Source: an uncultured Psychrosphaera sp.
GTDB taxonomy: Bacteria; Pseudomonadota; Gammaproteobacteria; Enterobacterales; Alteromonadaceae
Assembly (NCBI RefSeq): GCF_947500655.1
Contig: NZ_CANMSK010000019.1
Location: 1-64,000, forward strand
DNA length: 64,000 bases
Direction: 5' to 3'
Under the pieces are notes generated by a model that was given only the letters and a program-made list of their open reading frames with translations, did no database searches and was not told the DNA's origin. Every line of letters begins with the position of its first letter. Position 1 is the stretch's first letter. The translations under genes and the position numbers were made by a program. Shown in pieces: positions 45,629 through 54,909 of the stretch.

Positions 45629-48600
45629 TTAACTCTGAACTTTGTCTTCTTCTTTGATCAGTAACGAATACATTACTGGTACAACGATAAGTGTTAACAC
45701 GGTAGCAAAGCTTAATCCAAACATGATCACCACCGCCATACTCTTAAAGAAGTCATCGGTTAATAAAGGCAACATACCTAATACAGTTGTAATTGCAGCC
45801 ATAGAAACTGGACGAACACGACTGACCGAGGCATGTACTATTGCGTCGTACAATTCACGTCCTTCGTTTTTCTCTAAATTTATTTGTTCAACCAATACAA
45901 TACCGTTTTTAATTAACATCCCCGACAAACTTAACAGGCCTAATAAGCTCATAAAGCCAAACGCTATCCCTGTCGTTAAGAATCCAAGCGTAACACCTAT
46001 AATTGCAAGTGGTACGGTTGTCCATATTACGGCTGCTATTTTAAATGAGTTAAACAGTAGGATAGTAATAATAAACATAATACCAAAGCCTAACGGTAAT
46101 GCGCTGAATATTGGTTTTTGCGCTTTTTTACTTGCTTCAAACTCACCGCCCCACGAAATTTCATAACCCACAGGCAATTGTATTTTTTCAATTTCTGGTT
46201 TTACTCTGGCAAACAATTGCGCTGCGGTTTCGTCCGATAATATATCGTGATCTGCCATCACTGTAATTGTGCGTTTTCTGTCACGGCGCATAATGACTGG
46301 ATTTTCAAATTCAAGTTTGAACTCTGAAACCACTTGAGTAATAGGCACGTATTGACGTAATACGGGACTATAAATCCGCATATCTTCTAGAGTATTGATG
46401 GTTTGTCGTTCATTGTCCGGTAACCTAATAAGAATAGGTAAACGCTCTGTTCCATCACGATATACACCAACGGTCTTTCCGCGATAATTAGTTAACAACA
46501 GATTATCAACGTCTGATTTAGAAATACCCACTTCACGCGCTGCTTTTGCATTAAATACCGGACGTATCACTTTGGTCATATTTTTCCAATCGTCTGTGAT
46601 ATTCATTGCGCCTTTATCGGCAGCTAACACTTGTTTGGTTTGGTCTGACAGTTGTCTTAATATCGCAGGATCTGAACCTGAGATCCTAGCTTCTATTTTA
46701 GCGGCTGATGATGGACCTATATTTACTCGGGTTATTTTACTTTCTACATTTGGATAATTCAGTTTTATGAATTCTCGTAAGTTAGTAATAACCGGAATAA
46801 TACTATCCTTGTCTTCAACGCGGATAATTAGTTGTCCATAATTGCTGTAACTCATTTCCATTTTATAGGTCAACATAAAGCGGGTTGCACCGCGACCTAT
46901 GGTAGAAGAAATAAACTGTACTTTATCTAGACTACTCGCATAAGTTTCTAACTCAGCACCAGTGTCAGAGGTTGCTCTAATATCTGAGCCTGACGGCAAA
47001 CGATATTCCAGATAAAACATAGGTAAATTTGATGATGGGAAAAACGATTTCTTTACAAATTTAAAGCCGTAACCAGCTCCAATAAACAAAAAGAACATTA
47101 ATAGCATGGTCATTTTTGGCATTTTTAATGCGAACTCTAATAGGCGTTTGTAGCCTACGTAAACTCCAGATTTGTAAGGGTCTTCATGATCCTTTTCTTC
47201 ATTATTTTCATCACTTTCGCTGACGCCATTTTCACTAGTCTGGTCAACATCAGTTCCAGTAACGTTTTGGTACTTTTTATCTTTAAACAATAAAGTAGCA
47301 AAAAATGGAGTTAGCGTAATCGCGGTGATCCAGCTCAATAACAAAGAGATTAACAAGACATAGAATAGCGAACCGGCGAATTCGCCTGTTGCATCTGGTG
47401 ATAAACCAATTGGCGCAAACGCAATAATTGCTATAAATGTCGCGGCTAATAAAGGCCATTTAGTTTGTTTTACTATTAAGCTGGCTGCTTCAACTTTGGT
47501 GAGTCGCTTTTGCATACCAATCAATATGCCTTCTACCACCACAATGGCGTTATCAACCAACATACCAAGAGCGATAATCAAAGCACCTAAAGACACACGG
47601 TGTAACTGCCAGTCGTAAATGTTCATAAAAATGAATGTGCCCATAACGGTAATTAACAAAATACCACCGATTAACAATCCAGTTTTTAAGCCCATAAACA
47701 GTAATAGAATAATAATAACGATAACGACCGCTAACAGAAGACTGTCGATAAAACCTTGTACCGATACGGCAACTTCTTTTGGCTGGTTATAAACTGTATT
47801 TAATTCCATTCCATAAGGGCGGTATTGTTCTAGCTCGGCTAATTTAATGTCTACCATCTTACCAACATCCACCACGTTAGAGCCTGATGCAAACGATAAA
47901 CCAACATAAATAGCTTGTTGTCCGTCGTAACGTACAATGTGTGTTGGAACTTCAACAAAATCGCGATAAATTTTAGCAATATCAGAAAGTTTAATGCGTT
48001 TGTTTTGTCCAGATGGACTCACAATTAAGTCACCTAACTCTTGTACAGATTTGAATTCGCCCGTTGGATGAAAACGTATATTTTCATTACCGACTCTTAC
48101 CGAGCCTGCGTTTGACACTACATTTTGCTGAGCTAAGATTTGATATAAATAATCCGTCGATAACCCCAAAGAGATCATCTTGTTATTTGAAATTTCAATA
48201 ATAACTTGTTCTTGCTGCTTACCTTCAACTGTTACTTTACCAACACCATCAACTAAAACTAATTCACGACGGATAAAGTCAACGTAATCGTTAATTTCAT
48301 CATAAGCAAAACCTTTACCAGTGACGGCAAATAAAACACCAAATACATCACCAAAGTCATCTTTGATAATAGGGGTTGAAGTACCAGCGGGTAAACTTGG
48401 GCTAAAGTCATTTACTTTACGTCTAAGCTCATCCCATATTTGACGTAATTCTTGCTTACGATAAATCGATTTCATTTCTACAATGATTTGAGAGATGCCG
48501 TTGGATGTTATCGACTTGATATTATCGACATAGGCCAACTTTTGAATTTCATTTTCTAGCGGATAAGTGACTTCTTCTTCAACCTGCTCAGGTGAAGCTC

Positions 48601-48769
48601 CTGGATATTGAGTAACAATAATAGCTTGTTTAAGCACAAACTCAGGATCTTCCAATTGCCCTAAATTGGTATAAGAAATAACACCACCAATTAAAAGTAA
48701 CACTGACAATAACCAAGACGTGGTTTTTTGGCGAATAAAGTACTTTGCGATGTCCATACCTTTAGCCAT
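45629..48769 (-). CDS. RND efflux pump of the HAE family
   Basis: A proton-driven exporter of 1046 residues. The frame reaches back to 48814, but the start MAKGMDIAKYFIRQKTTSW at 48769 has a GAGGAC site and lies one base after the adaptor stop. YTNLGQLEDPEFVLKQAIIV and TQYPGASPEQVEEEVTYPLE mark the subgroup near VexH/MdtB-like and acriflavin-type pumps. TM4 holds the paired aspartate position in GMLVDNAIVVVEG, where one of the two usual Asp residues is Asn. A long acidic stretch (DQTSENGVSESDENNEEKDH) joins the halves. It shares an operon with the adaptor, and no outer-membrane factor is nearby. Confidence 0.92.
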   Translation of the reverse strand: MAKGMDIAKYFIRQKTTSWLLSVLLLIGGVISYTNLGQLEDPEFVLKQAIIVTQYPGASPEQVEEEVTYPLENEIQKLAYVDNIKSITSNGISQIIVEMKSIYRKQELRQIWDELRRKVNDFSPSLPAGTSTPIIKDDFGDVFGVLFAVTGKGFAYDEINDYVDFIRRELVLVDGVGKVTVEGKQQEQVIIEISNNKMISLGLSTDYLYQILAQQNVVSNAGSVRVGNENIRFHPTGEFKSVQELGDLIVSPSGQNKRIKLSDIAKIYRDFVEVPTHIVRYDGQQAIYVGLSFASGSNVVDVGKMVDIKLAELEQYRPYGMELNTVYNQPKEVAVSVQGFIDSLLLAVVIVIIILLLFMGLKTGLLIGGILLITVMGTFIFMNIYDWQLHRVSLGALIIALGMLVDNAIVVVEGILIGMQKRLTKVEAASLIVKQTKWPLLAATFIAIIAFAPIGLSPDATGEFAGSLFYVLLISLLLSWITAITLTPFFATLLFKDKKYQNVTGTDVDQTSENGVSESDENNEEKDHEDPYKSGVYVGYKRLLEFALKMPKMTMLLMFFLFIGAGYGFKFVKKSFFPSSNLPMFYLEYRLPSGSDIRATSDTGAELETYASSLDKVQFISSTIGRGATRFMLTYKMEMSYSNYGQLIIRVEDKDSIIPVITNLREFIKLNYPNVESKITRVNIGPSSAAKIEARISGSDPAILRQLSDQTKQVLAADKGAMNITDDWKNMTKVIRPVFNAKAAREVGISKSDVDNLLLTNYRGKTVGVYRDGTERLPILIRLPDNERQTINTLEDMRIYSPVLRQYVPITQVVSEFKLEFENPVIMRRDRKRTITVMADHDILSDETAAQLFARVKPEIEKIQLPVGYEISWGGEFEASKKAQKPIFSALPLGFGIMFIITILLFNSFKIAAVIWTTVPLAIIGVTLGFLTTGIAFGFMSLLGLLSLSGMLIKNGIVLVEQINLEKNEGRELYDAIVHASVSRVRPVSMAAITTVLGMLPLLTDDFFKSMAVVIMFGLSFATVLTLIVVPVMYSLLIKEEDKVQS

Positions 48770-48770
48770 A

Positions 48771-49904
48771 TTACAGTCCTCTTTCTCTTGACCAAGGTTT
48801 AACTTGTTGGTCATTGGCGATTAAGTGGCTTCCTGTCGCAATTACAAGATCACCAACCATTAACTCGCTTTCTACTTTAGGTTTAATGGTGGCGCTGTTG
48901 TTGTTTATTTTTATTACTTCAACTTCGGTTAATACGGTTTTATTCGACTCATTTAATTTATAAACAAAGGTTTTTTCTTGACCTGCAAATTGATTTGGTA
49001 AAAATATAGACTCTACAGGAACAGAAAAATAACTGTGCTCCACATCCATTATTTTATCCATTTCTACAATTAAGCTGCCGGTCATCCCTGATAACAAATT
49101 CATATCTTCAGGGATGTTCATAGCAAATACGACTTTATAAGATTTAGTTGCCATGTTTGGCGTGATGTCGTGTTCTTTTAATTTAACTTTAAATTTACGG
49201 TCTGGATTAACATCTAAAATAAAGGTTGGTTGGTATGTATTGTTCTCAGTATTTTTTGGTAATTTCGCCATTACGTTTTCTGATACTTCAATGGCTATAT
49301 CAACTTGTTTACGACCTTGTAATTCCATGATTGGTTGCTTAGCTTGTACAAATTCGTATTTTTCAACTTGTAACTGGGCAACGATGCCGTCAAATGGCGC
49401 AACAACCGTCGTGTATTTTACATTCGTTTGAGCAACATTAAATTGAGCTTCGGCAATATCAACTTGTGCTTTTGCTTCATCAAATGCTGAACTGGCAATT
49501 AGTTTTTCTTTAAACAATTGTTTTGCACGAACAAATTGACTCTTGGCTAATTCGTAACGAGCATCAGCTTGCTTTAATTGCAGTAAATAATCTTTGTCAT
49601 CTAACGTTGCCAGTACTTGTCCTTTTTTAACGGTTTCACCTGCTAATGCATATAACTGTGCGATTTCACCATTAACTCTAAACGTTAGATGTGCAATTTG
49701 TGTGGGTTCAACCGTAGCTGGAAAGGTTTTAATGCTATTGCCATTGGTAGAAATAACTTTCGCTACTTTTACTGGACGAATAACTGGTTCCTCTTGTGCT
49801 AAGTCAACGGCAGGCTCTGAACAAGCAACCAAAAAAACAATTGTGGTTAATGACAAAGCGTTAACAAGAATACTTTTTAATACGGGCATAATATTTTCCA
49901 TCAC
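48771..49904 (-). CDS. RND membrane-fusion lipoprotein
   Basis: A 377-residue periplasmic adaptor with a lipoprotein signal ending in the lipobox FLVAC. Two in-frame Met codons exist, and MPVLKSILVNALSL at 49889 is the more likely start. LTFRVNGEIAQLYALAGETVKKGQVLATLDDKDY and APFDGIVAQLQVEKYEFV are the two halves of the lipoyl-like domain around a coiled-coil hairpin with LFKEKLIASSAFDEAKAQ. C-terminal beta domains follow (LLSGMTGSLIVEM). It is the first gene of the pump operon and is divergent from a LysR gene, probably its regulator. Confidence 0.91.
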   Translation of the reverse strand: MMENIMPVLKSILVNALSLTTIVFLVACSEPAVDLAQEEPVIRPVKVAKVISTNGNSIKTFPATVEPTQIAHLTFRVNGEIAQLYALAGETVKKGQVLATLDDKDYLLQLKQADARYELAKSQFVRAKQLFKEKLIASSAFDEAKAQVDIAEAQFNVAQTNVKYTTVVAPFDGIVAQLQVEKYEFVQAKQPIMELQGRKQVDIAIEVSENVMAKLPKNTENNTYQPTFILDVNPDRKFKVKLKEHDITPNMATKSYKVVFAMNIPEDMNLLSGMTGSLIVEMDKIMDVEHSYFSVPVESIFLPNQFAGQEKTFVYKLNESNKTVLTEVEVIKINNNSATIKPKVESELMVGDLVIATGSHLIANDQQVKPWSRERGL

Positions 49905-49941
49905 AAATTAGTGTCGCTATAGTAGTTAAGTTAGTCTTTTA

Positions 49942-49957
49942 TTAATATTTATATTAA
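49942..49957. promoter_or_regulatory. AT-rich palindrome in the LysR/RND divergent region
   Basis: TTAATATTTATATTAA has perfect 7-bp arms, 38 bases from the adaptor start and 60 bases before the LysR start. It could be a LysR site, but AT-rich palindromes arise easily in this genome. Confidence 0.3.
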
Positions 49958-50016
49958 ATTAACATCTGTATAAATATTATTTATGATTTTTAGTTTTTAT
50001 CAATATGGGTATGTAT

Positions 50017-50898
50017 ATGAATTTTGAGTTACTAAAGACTTTACAGGCCGTTGTCACGTCAGGCTCCATAAGCGAAGCCGCAAATCTATTATATAAAACC
50101 CAACCTGCCGTTAGTATGTCCATCAAACGCTTAGAGTCTGATGTTGGTTTTGAAATTTTTGACCGCACAGGTTACCGCCTTGAGTTAACGGACAAAGGCA
50201 AAATATATTATCAAAAGAGTAAACAGATATTAGCTCAAGTTAACCAACTTAACAGCTTAAGTGAAAGTTATGCTAAAGGTGAAGAACACGCGGTAAGGAT
50301 TGCCTTTGAAAGTACCGCAGATGTTAATGACATGATGAAAAAAATTGTTCCAATACAAAGACAATTTCCCAACACTGAACTGCACTTACAAGGCGTGCAA
50401 ATGTTAAATGCGCTGAAATTACTAACTGAACAACAAGTTGATTTGGCTGTTACGCCTTGGACTATTTCGTTTGAAAGTGTGGGTGATTTTGAGTCAAAGG
50501 TAGTAGGCCCTTTGAATTTTAGACTATGTATTCATAAAGACTTATTAAAACCATTTAACATAGACAAACCTGAACAAATAACAGCAAAAGTATTAAGACA
50601 AATACCACAATTAACGCCAATTAAACTTCCTTTTAATATGGACAAAACCAGTTTGGCTAAACAAATCAGTAACAGCATTGTTAAGATTGACGACATCTCA
50701 TGTTTTTTGGCGGCGTTAAATGCTCAACTTGGTTGGGGACCAATAACGGATACAGTATGGACAAACGAAATGGAGGAGAATCTAATTCGTTTTAAATTAC
50801 CTGAAATAAATTCTGATGTTAATGCCGAAATTCGCATTGTAAAAAACAGATCAAAAGTATTAGGGCCTGCGGCTCAAGCAATTTGGGACAGCTTATAA
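50017..50898 (+). CDS. LysR-family transcriptional regulator
   Basis: A 293-residue LysR protein, with MNFELLKTLQAVVTSG chosen as the start instead of the ATG at 50005. The helix-turn-helix is SISEAANLLYKTQPAVSMSIKRLE, followed by DRTGYRLELTDKGKIYY. The effector domain is of the usual size, with VRIAFESTADVNDMMKKIVPI at its start. It is divergent from the RND adaptor and pump and probably controls them. It runs towards prpF, whose stop lies 37 bases away on the other strand. Confidence 0.87.
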   Translation: MNFELLKTLQAVVTSGSISEAANLLYKTQPAVSMSIKRLESDVGFEIFDRTGYRLELTDKGKIYYQKSKQILAQVNQLNSLSESYAKGEEHAVRIAFESTADVNDMMKKIVPIQRQFPNTELHLQGVQMLNALKLLTEQQVDLAVTPWTISFESVGDFESKVVGPLNFRLCIHKDLLKPFNIDKPEQITAKVLRQIPQLTPIKLPFNMDKTSLAKQISNSIVKIDDISCFLAALNAQLGWGPITDTVWTNEMEENLIRFKLPEINSDVNAEIRIVKNRSKVLGPAAQAIWDSL

Positions 50899-50934
50899 AC
50901 TGTCCACTATTTTGGAGCAGATCAAGTCTTATTG

Positions 50935-52128
50935 TTAAAATGAATCGCCAGGAATACGTACCCAACCTTCCATTAACACTCTAGCACTTCGGCTCATTGA
51001 CACTTTATTAACTATCCACTCACCATTTACTTGCTCAGTTTTCGCACCGACTTTCAATGTGCCTGATGGGTGTCCAAAGCTCACGGATTGCGTACTTCCC
51101 GTTGCAATAACTTGAGCAACTAACGTTCCCGGTATTGCAGCTGCGGTTCCGATGGCAACGGCGGCGGTTCCCATCATAGCGTGATGTAGTTTCCCCATTG
51201 ATAACGCACGGACATTTAAGTCTATATCATCCCCTTTTATGCTTTTACCACTGGATGAAACATATGATTTATTACCGCTTACAAATGCCACTTTTGGTGT
51301 ATGTTGACGTTCAGCAGCTTGAGCAATATTATCGATAAGTCCCATTTTTAATGCGCCATAAGCACGAATAGTTTCAAATCTAGCCAATGCTTGTTCATCG
51401 TTATTAATATCATCTTGTACCTCAGTACCTTTGTAACCTAAGTCTGCTGCATTTAAGAAGATAGTTGGAATACCCGCATTGATCATAGTGACGTCATAAC
51501 TCGCCGCGGAAAATTTACCAACCGCAGGTACATCTAATTTATCAGTGACATTACCTGTTGGAAACATAGCTTCAGAGCTATCTACTGGCGCAACAAAATC
51601 CACTTGAACTTCTGCTGCGGGAAAGGTCACTCCGTCTAATTCAAAGTCACCGGTTTCTTGTACTTCACCATTGGTTATTGGTACATGGGCGATGATGGTT
51701 TTTTGAATGTTTTTTTGCCATATTCGTACAATTGTATGCCCATTTTCAGGTACACGTTTGGCATCAACTAACCCATTTGAAATAGCAAACGAACCAACCG
51801 CCGCAGTTAAATTTCCACAATTACCACTCCAATCGACAAACGCTTTATCGATAGCAACTTGGCCAAATAAGTAATCCACATCGTGATCTGCTTGCCCACT
51901 TTTGGCCAAAATCACCGTTTTACTGGTACTTGAGGTTGCACCTCCCATACCGTCTGTTTGCTTTGCATAAGGATCAGGACTGCCAATCACACGTAACAAC
52001 ATGTTATCTCTAGCCTTACCAGCTACCTGACATTTCTCAGGCAAGTCCGTTAAGCTAAAAAACACACCTTTGCTAGTGCCGCCGCGCATGTAAGTTGCTG
52101 GAATTTTTACTTGTGGAACGTGTTTCAT
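50935..52128 (-). CDS. prpF: PrpF, 2-methyl-aconitate isomerase of the AcnD pathway
   Basis: It converts the 2-methyl-trans-aconitate made by AcnD to the cis isomer. It has 397 residues with the two-lobed diaminopimelate-epimerase fold. IPATYMRGGTSKGVFF at the N-terminus is the family hallmark. The NCGNLTAAVGSFAI segment near residue 100 and GKLHHAMMGTAAVAIGTA near the end follow. It is the last gene of the methylcitrate operon, 23 bases after acnD. prpF always travels with acnD, never with prpD alone. Confidence 0.94.
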   Translation of the reverse strand: MKHVPQVKIPATYMRGGTSKGVFFSLTDLPEKCQVAGKARDNMLLRVIGSPDPYAKQTDGMGGATSSTSKTVILAKSGQADHDVDYLFGQVAIDKAFVDWSGNCGNLTAAVGSFAISNGLVDAKRVPENGHTIVRIWQKNIQKTIIAHVPITNGEVQETGDFELDGVTFPAAEVQVDFVAPVDSSEAMFPTGNVTDKLDVPAVGKFSAASYDVTMINAGIPTIFLNAADLGYKGTEVQDDINNDEQALARFETIRAYGALKMGLIDNIAQAAERQHTPKVAFVSGNKSYVSSSGKSIKGDDIDLNVRALSMGKLHHAMMGTAAVAIGTAAAIPGTLVAQVIATGSTQSVSFGHPSGTLKVGAKTEQVNGEWIVNKVSMSRSARVLMEGWVRIPGDSF

Positions 52129-52151
52129 TATTCAGCCCTATTCTATTTCTG

Positions 52152-54806
52152 CTAAGCGTTAGATTGTAAAAAGTCTTGAGCAAATTTCTGTAATACGCCA
52201 CCAGCGTTATAAACCGAAACTTCTTCTGCGGTATCTAAACGACACTTAACCGGTATGGTCACCACTTCCCCTGCACTCGTACCCGAGGTTCTGGTCATTA
52301 ATACGGACATTGTACCGCCTGAGGCTATGTCTCCAGCAACATCGTAGGTTTCTGTTCCGTCGATGTTGTAAGTTTTTCTGGTTTCACCATTAATAAATTC
52401 AAGTGGTAATACGCCCATTCCCACTAAGTTGGTACGGTGTATACGTTCAAAACCTTCAGCAACGATAACTTCAACACCTGCTAAACGAACCCCTTTTGCT
52501 GCCCAATCTCTTGAAGAGCCCTGACCATAATCGGCACCTGCAATAATAATAAGCGGTTGTTTACGTTGCATGTAGGTTTCAATCGCTTCCCACATACGGC
52601 TTTCTTTGCCTTCAGGTTCAATACGCGCGTACGAACCTTGTTTTACGTTGCCTTGTTCATCTAATACCATTTCATTAAACAATTTAGGGTTAGCAAACGT
52701 AGCGCGTTGTGCCGTTAAATGATCGCCTCTGTGTGTGGCATAAGAATTAAAATCTTCTTCTGGTAAGCCCATCTTATGTAAATAAGCACCTGCTGCGCTA
52801 TTTAACTGGATAGCATTAGACGGTGATAAATGATCTGTAGTGATGTTGTCACCAAGTACAGCAAGTGGCACCATGCCTTTCATTGTTCGCTCGCCGGCTA
52901 TTGCGCCTTCTCCCTCTTTATTCCAGTAGGGTGGACGGCGAATATAAGTGCTCTGTGGACGCCAGTTGTATAACGGACTTTCAGCAGGTTCAAATGCACC
53001 TAAGTCAAACATAGGTGTGTAAACTTGTTTAAATTGTTCTGGTTTTACACAAGTACTAACAATACGGTCTATCTCTTCATCACTCGGCCAAATGTCTTTT
53101 AATGTAATATCCTTGCCTTGAGTGTCTTGACCTAAAACATCTTTTTCAATATCAAAACGAATCGTCCCAGCAATTGCATAAGCCACAACTAGCGGAGGTG
53201 ACGCTAAAAACGCTTGTTTAGCGAATGGATGAATTCGTCCGTCAAAGTTACGATTACCAGATAAAACGGCTGTGGTATATAAATCTCTGTCTATAATTTC
53301 TTGCTGTATTTTAGGGTCCAGAGCACCACTCATGCCATTACAAGTAGTACAGGCGTAACCGACAATACCAAAACCTAATTTTTCCATCTCAGGCAATAAA
53401 CCAGATTCTTCCAAATACAATTTAGCGACTTTAGAACCCGGCGCAAACGAAGATTTAACCCAAGGTTTACGAACTAAACCAAGCTCGTTAGCACGTTTAG
53501 CTATTAAGCCTGCCGCCACTACATTGCGTGGATTTGAAGTATTGGTACAACTAGTAATAGCGGCAATGATCACAGCGCCATCTGGCATTTCACCGTCTTT
53601 TTCTTGTTGTTTACATTCACTTAAATCTTTTGCGATACCTGAAGATGTTAAATCAGCGGTAGCTAATCTACGATGTGGATTTGAAGGGCCAGCCATGTTT
53701 CGACAAACCGATGATAGATCAAATTCTAAAACTCGTTCGTATTGTGCATCAACTAAGTCATCTGCCCATAAACCAGTTTGTTTAGCATAGGTTTCTACTA
53801 ATTCGACTTGCTCAGGCTCACGTCCTGTTAATTTAAGATAATCAATGGTTTGCTGGTCGATATAAAACATCCCTGCCGATGCACCGTATTCTGGTGTCAT
53901 ATTAGATATTGTTGCTCTGTCACCAATAGTTAGTTCTTTTGTGCCTTCGCCAAAAAACTCTAAGTAGCTAGAAACCACTTTTGAGTTTCGTAAAAACTCG
54001 GTAATAGCAAGAACAATGTCTGTTGCAGTAATACCAGATTGACGCTTTCCTGTTAACTTAACGCCAATTATATTAGGTAAACGCATCATAGATGGGCGGC
54101 CTAACATAACCGTTTCAGCTTCTAATCCACCAACACCAATAGCGATAACACCCAATGCATCAACATGCGGTGTGTGGCTATCTGTACCTACACAAGTATC
54201 GGGATAAGCAACTCCATCTCTTAGTTGGATAACTGGAGACATTTTTTCTAAATTAATTTGATGCATGATGCCGTTTCCGGCTGGAATAACATCTACATTT
54301 TTAAATGCGGTTTTGGTCCATTCTATAAAATGAAATCTGTCTTCATTACGTCTATCTTCAATTACTCGGTTTTTATCAAACGCATCAGACTCAAAACCGC
54401 CAAATTCTACCGCCAATGAATGATCAACGATCAATTGAGTAGGAACAACAGGATTTACTTTGGCAGGGTCGCCACCTTGATCCGCAATTGCATCTCGTAA
54501 ACCAGCTAAATCCACTAATGCTGTTTGGCCTAAAATGTCATGACAAACCACACGAGCAGGATACCAAGGGAAATCGAGATCTTGTTTACGATAGATCAAT
54601 TGTTCTAAAGCACTGGTTAGATCTTTAGGATCACAACGGCGAACTAATTGCTCTGCTAATACGCGAGATGTATAAGGTAATTTAGCATAAGATCCTACAC
54701 TGATCTCTTCAACAGCTTGTCTAGTATCAAAGTAATCTATAGTTGAATTACCAAGTTTATAACCTGGTAATGGCTTGCGATATTCATAATTCATATTGTG
54801 ATCCAC
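52152..54806 (-). CDS. acnD: 2-methylcitrate dehydratase, Fe/S-dependent
   Basis: An aconitase-family iron-sulfur enzyme that dehydrates 2-methylcitrate in place of PrpD. It has 884 residues from 54806, or 880 if the Met at 54794 (MNYEYRKPLPG), which matches relatives, is used. The 4Fe-4S ligands are in AAITSCTNTSNP and GYACTTCNGMSG. The swivel domain shows LGDNITTDHLSPSNAI, ADYGQGSSRDWAAKG and VGMGVLPLEF. A 103-base gap with a perfect hairpin separates it from prpC upstream. The presence of prpF next to it distinguishes it from housekeeping AcnA. Confidence 0.94.
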   Translation of the reverse strand: MDHNMNYEYRKPLPGYKLGNSTIDYFDTRQAVEEISVGSYAKLPYTSRVLAEQLVRRCDPKDLTSALEQLIYRKQDLDFPWYPARVVCHDILGQTALVDLAGLRDAIADQGGDPAKVNPVVPTQLIVDHSLAVEFGGFESDAFDKNRVIEDRRNEDRFHFIEWTKTAFKNVDVIPAGNGIMHQINLEKMSPVIQLRDGVAYPDTCVGTDSHTPHVDALGVIAIGVGGLEAETVMLGRPSMMRLPNIIGVKLTGKRQSGITATDIVLAITEFLRNSKVVSSYLEFFGEGTKELTIGDRATISNMTPEYGASAGMFYIDQQTIDYLKLTGREPEQVELVETYAKQTGLWADDLVDAQYERVLEFDLSSVCRNMAGPSNPHRRLATADLTSSGIAKDLSECKQQEKDGEMPDGAVIIAAITSCTNTSNPRNVVAAGLIAKRANELGLVRKPWVKSSFAPGSKVAKLYLEESGLLPEMEKLGFGIVGYACTTCNGMSGALDPKIQQEIIDRDLYTTAVLSGNRNFDGRIHPFAKQAFLASPPLVVAYAIAGTIRFDIEKDVLGQDTQGKDITLKDIWPSDEEIDRIVSTCVKPEQFKQVYTPMFDLGAFEPAESPLYNWRPQSTYIRRPPYWNKEGEGAIAGERTMKGMVPLAVLGDNITTDHLSPSNAIQLNSAAGAYLHKMGLPEEDFNSYATHRGDHLTAQRATFANPKLFNEMVLDEQGNVKQGSYARIEPEGKESRMWEAIETYMQRKQPLIIIAGADYGQGSSRDWAAKGVRLAGVEVIVAEGFERIHRTNLVGMGVLPLEFINGETRKTYNIDGTETYDVAGDIASGGTMSVLMTRTSGTSAGEVVTIPVKCRLDTAEEVSVYNAGGVLQKFAQDFLQSNA

Positions 54807-54844
54807 GTAAAAAGTGAAGAAATAACTAAAAACAATGCCTAGTG

Positions 54845-54880
54845 TGACTAAAGGTCAAATCCCTATTTGACCTTTAGTCA
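54845..54880. promoter_or_regulatory. Perfect 16-bp hairpin between prpC and acnD
   Basis: TGACTAAAGGTCAAAT (54845-54860) and its exact complement (54865-54880) enclose the loop CCCT. In the prp transcript the loop reads AGGG followed by AU. No T-run follows on either strand, so it is not a normal terminator. It could be a processing or stability element, or a protein-binding site, that sets acnD and prpF expression apart from prpB and prpC. Confidence 0.75.
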
Positions 54881-54909
54881 GTTCTGAAACCTAAACTTAA
54901 GATCAAAGT

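Noticed and set aside
45642..46166. A 174-codon plus-strand frame antisense to the second RND pump
   Set aside because: Same reasoning: a shadow of transmembrane codons.
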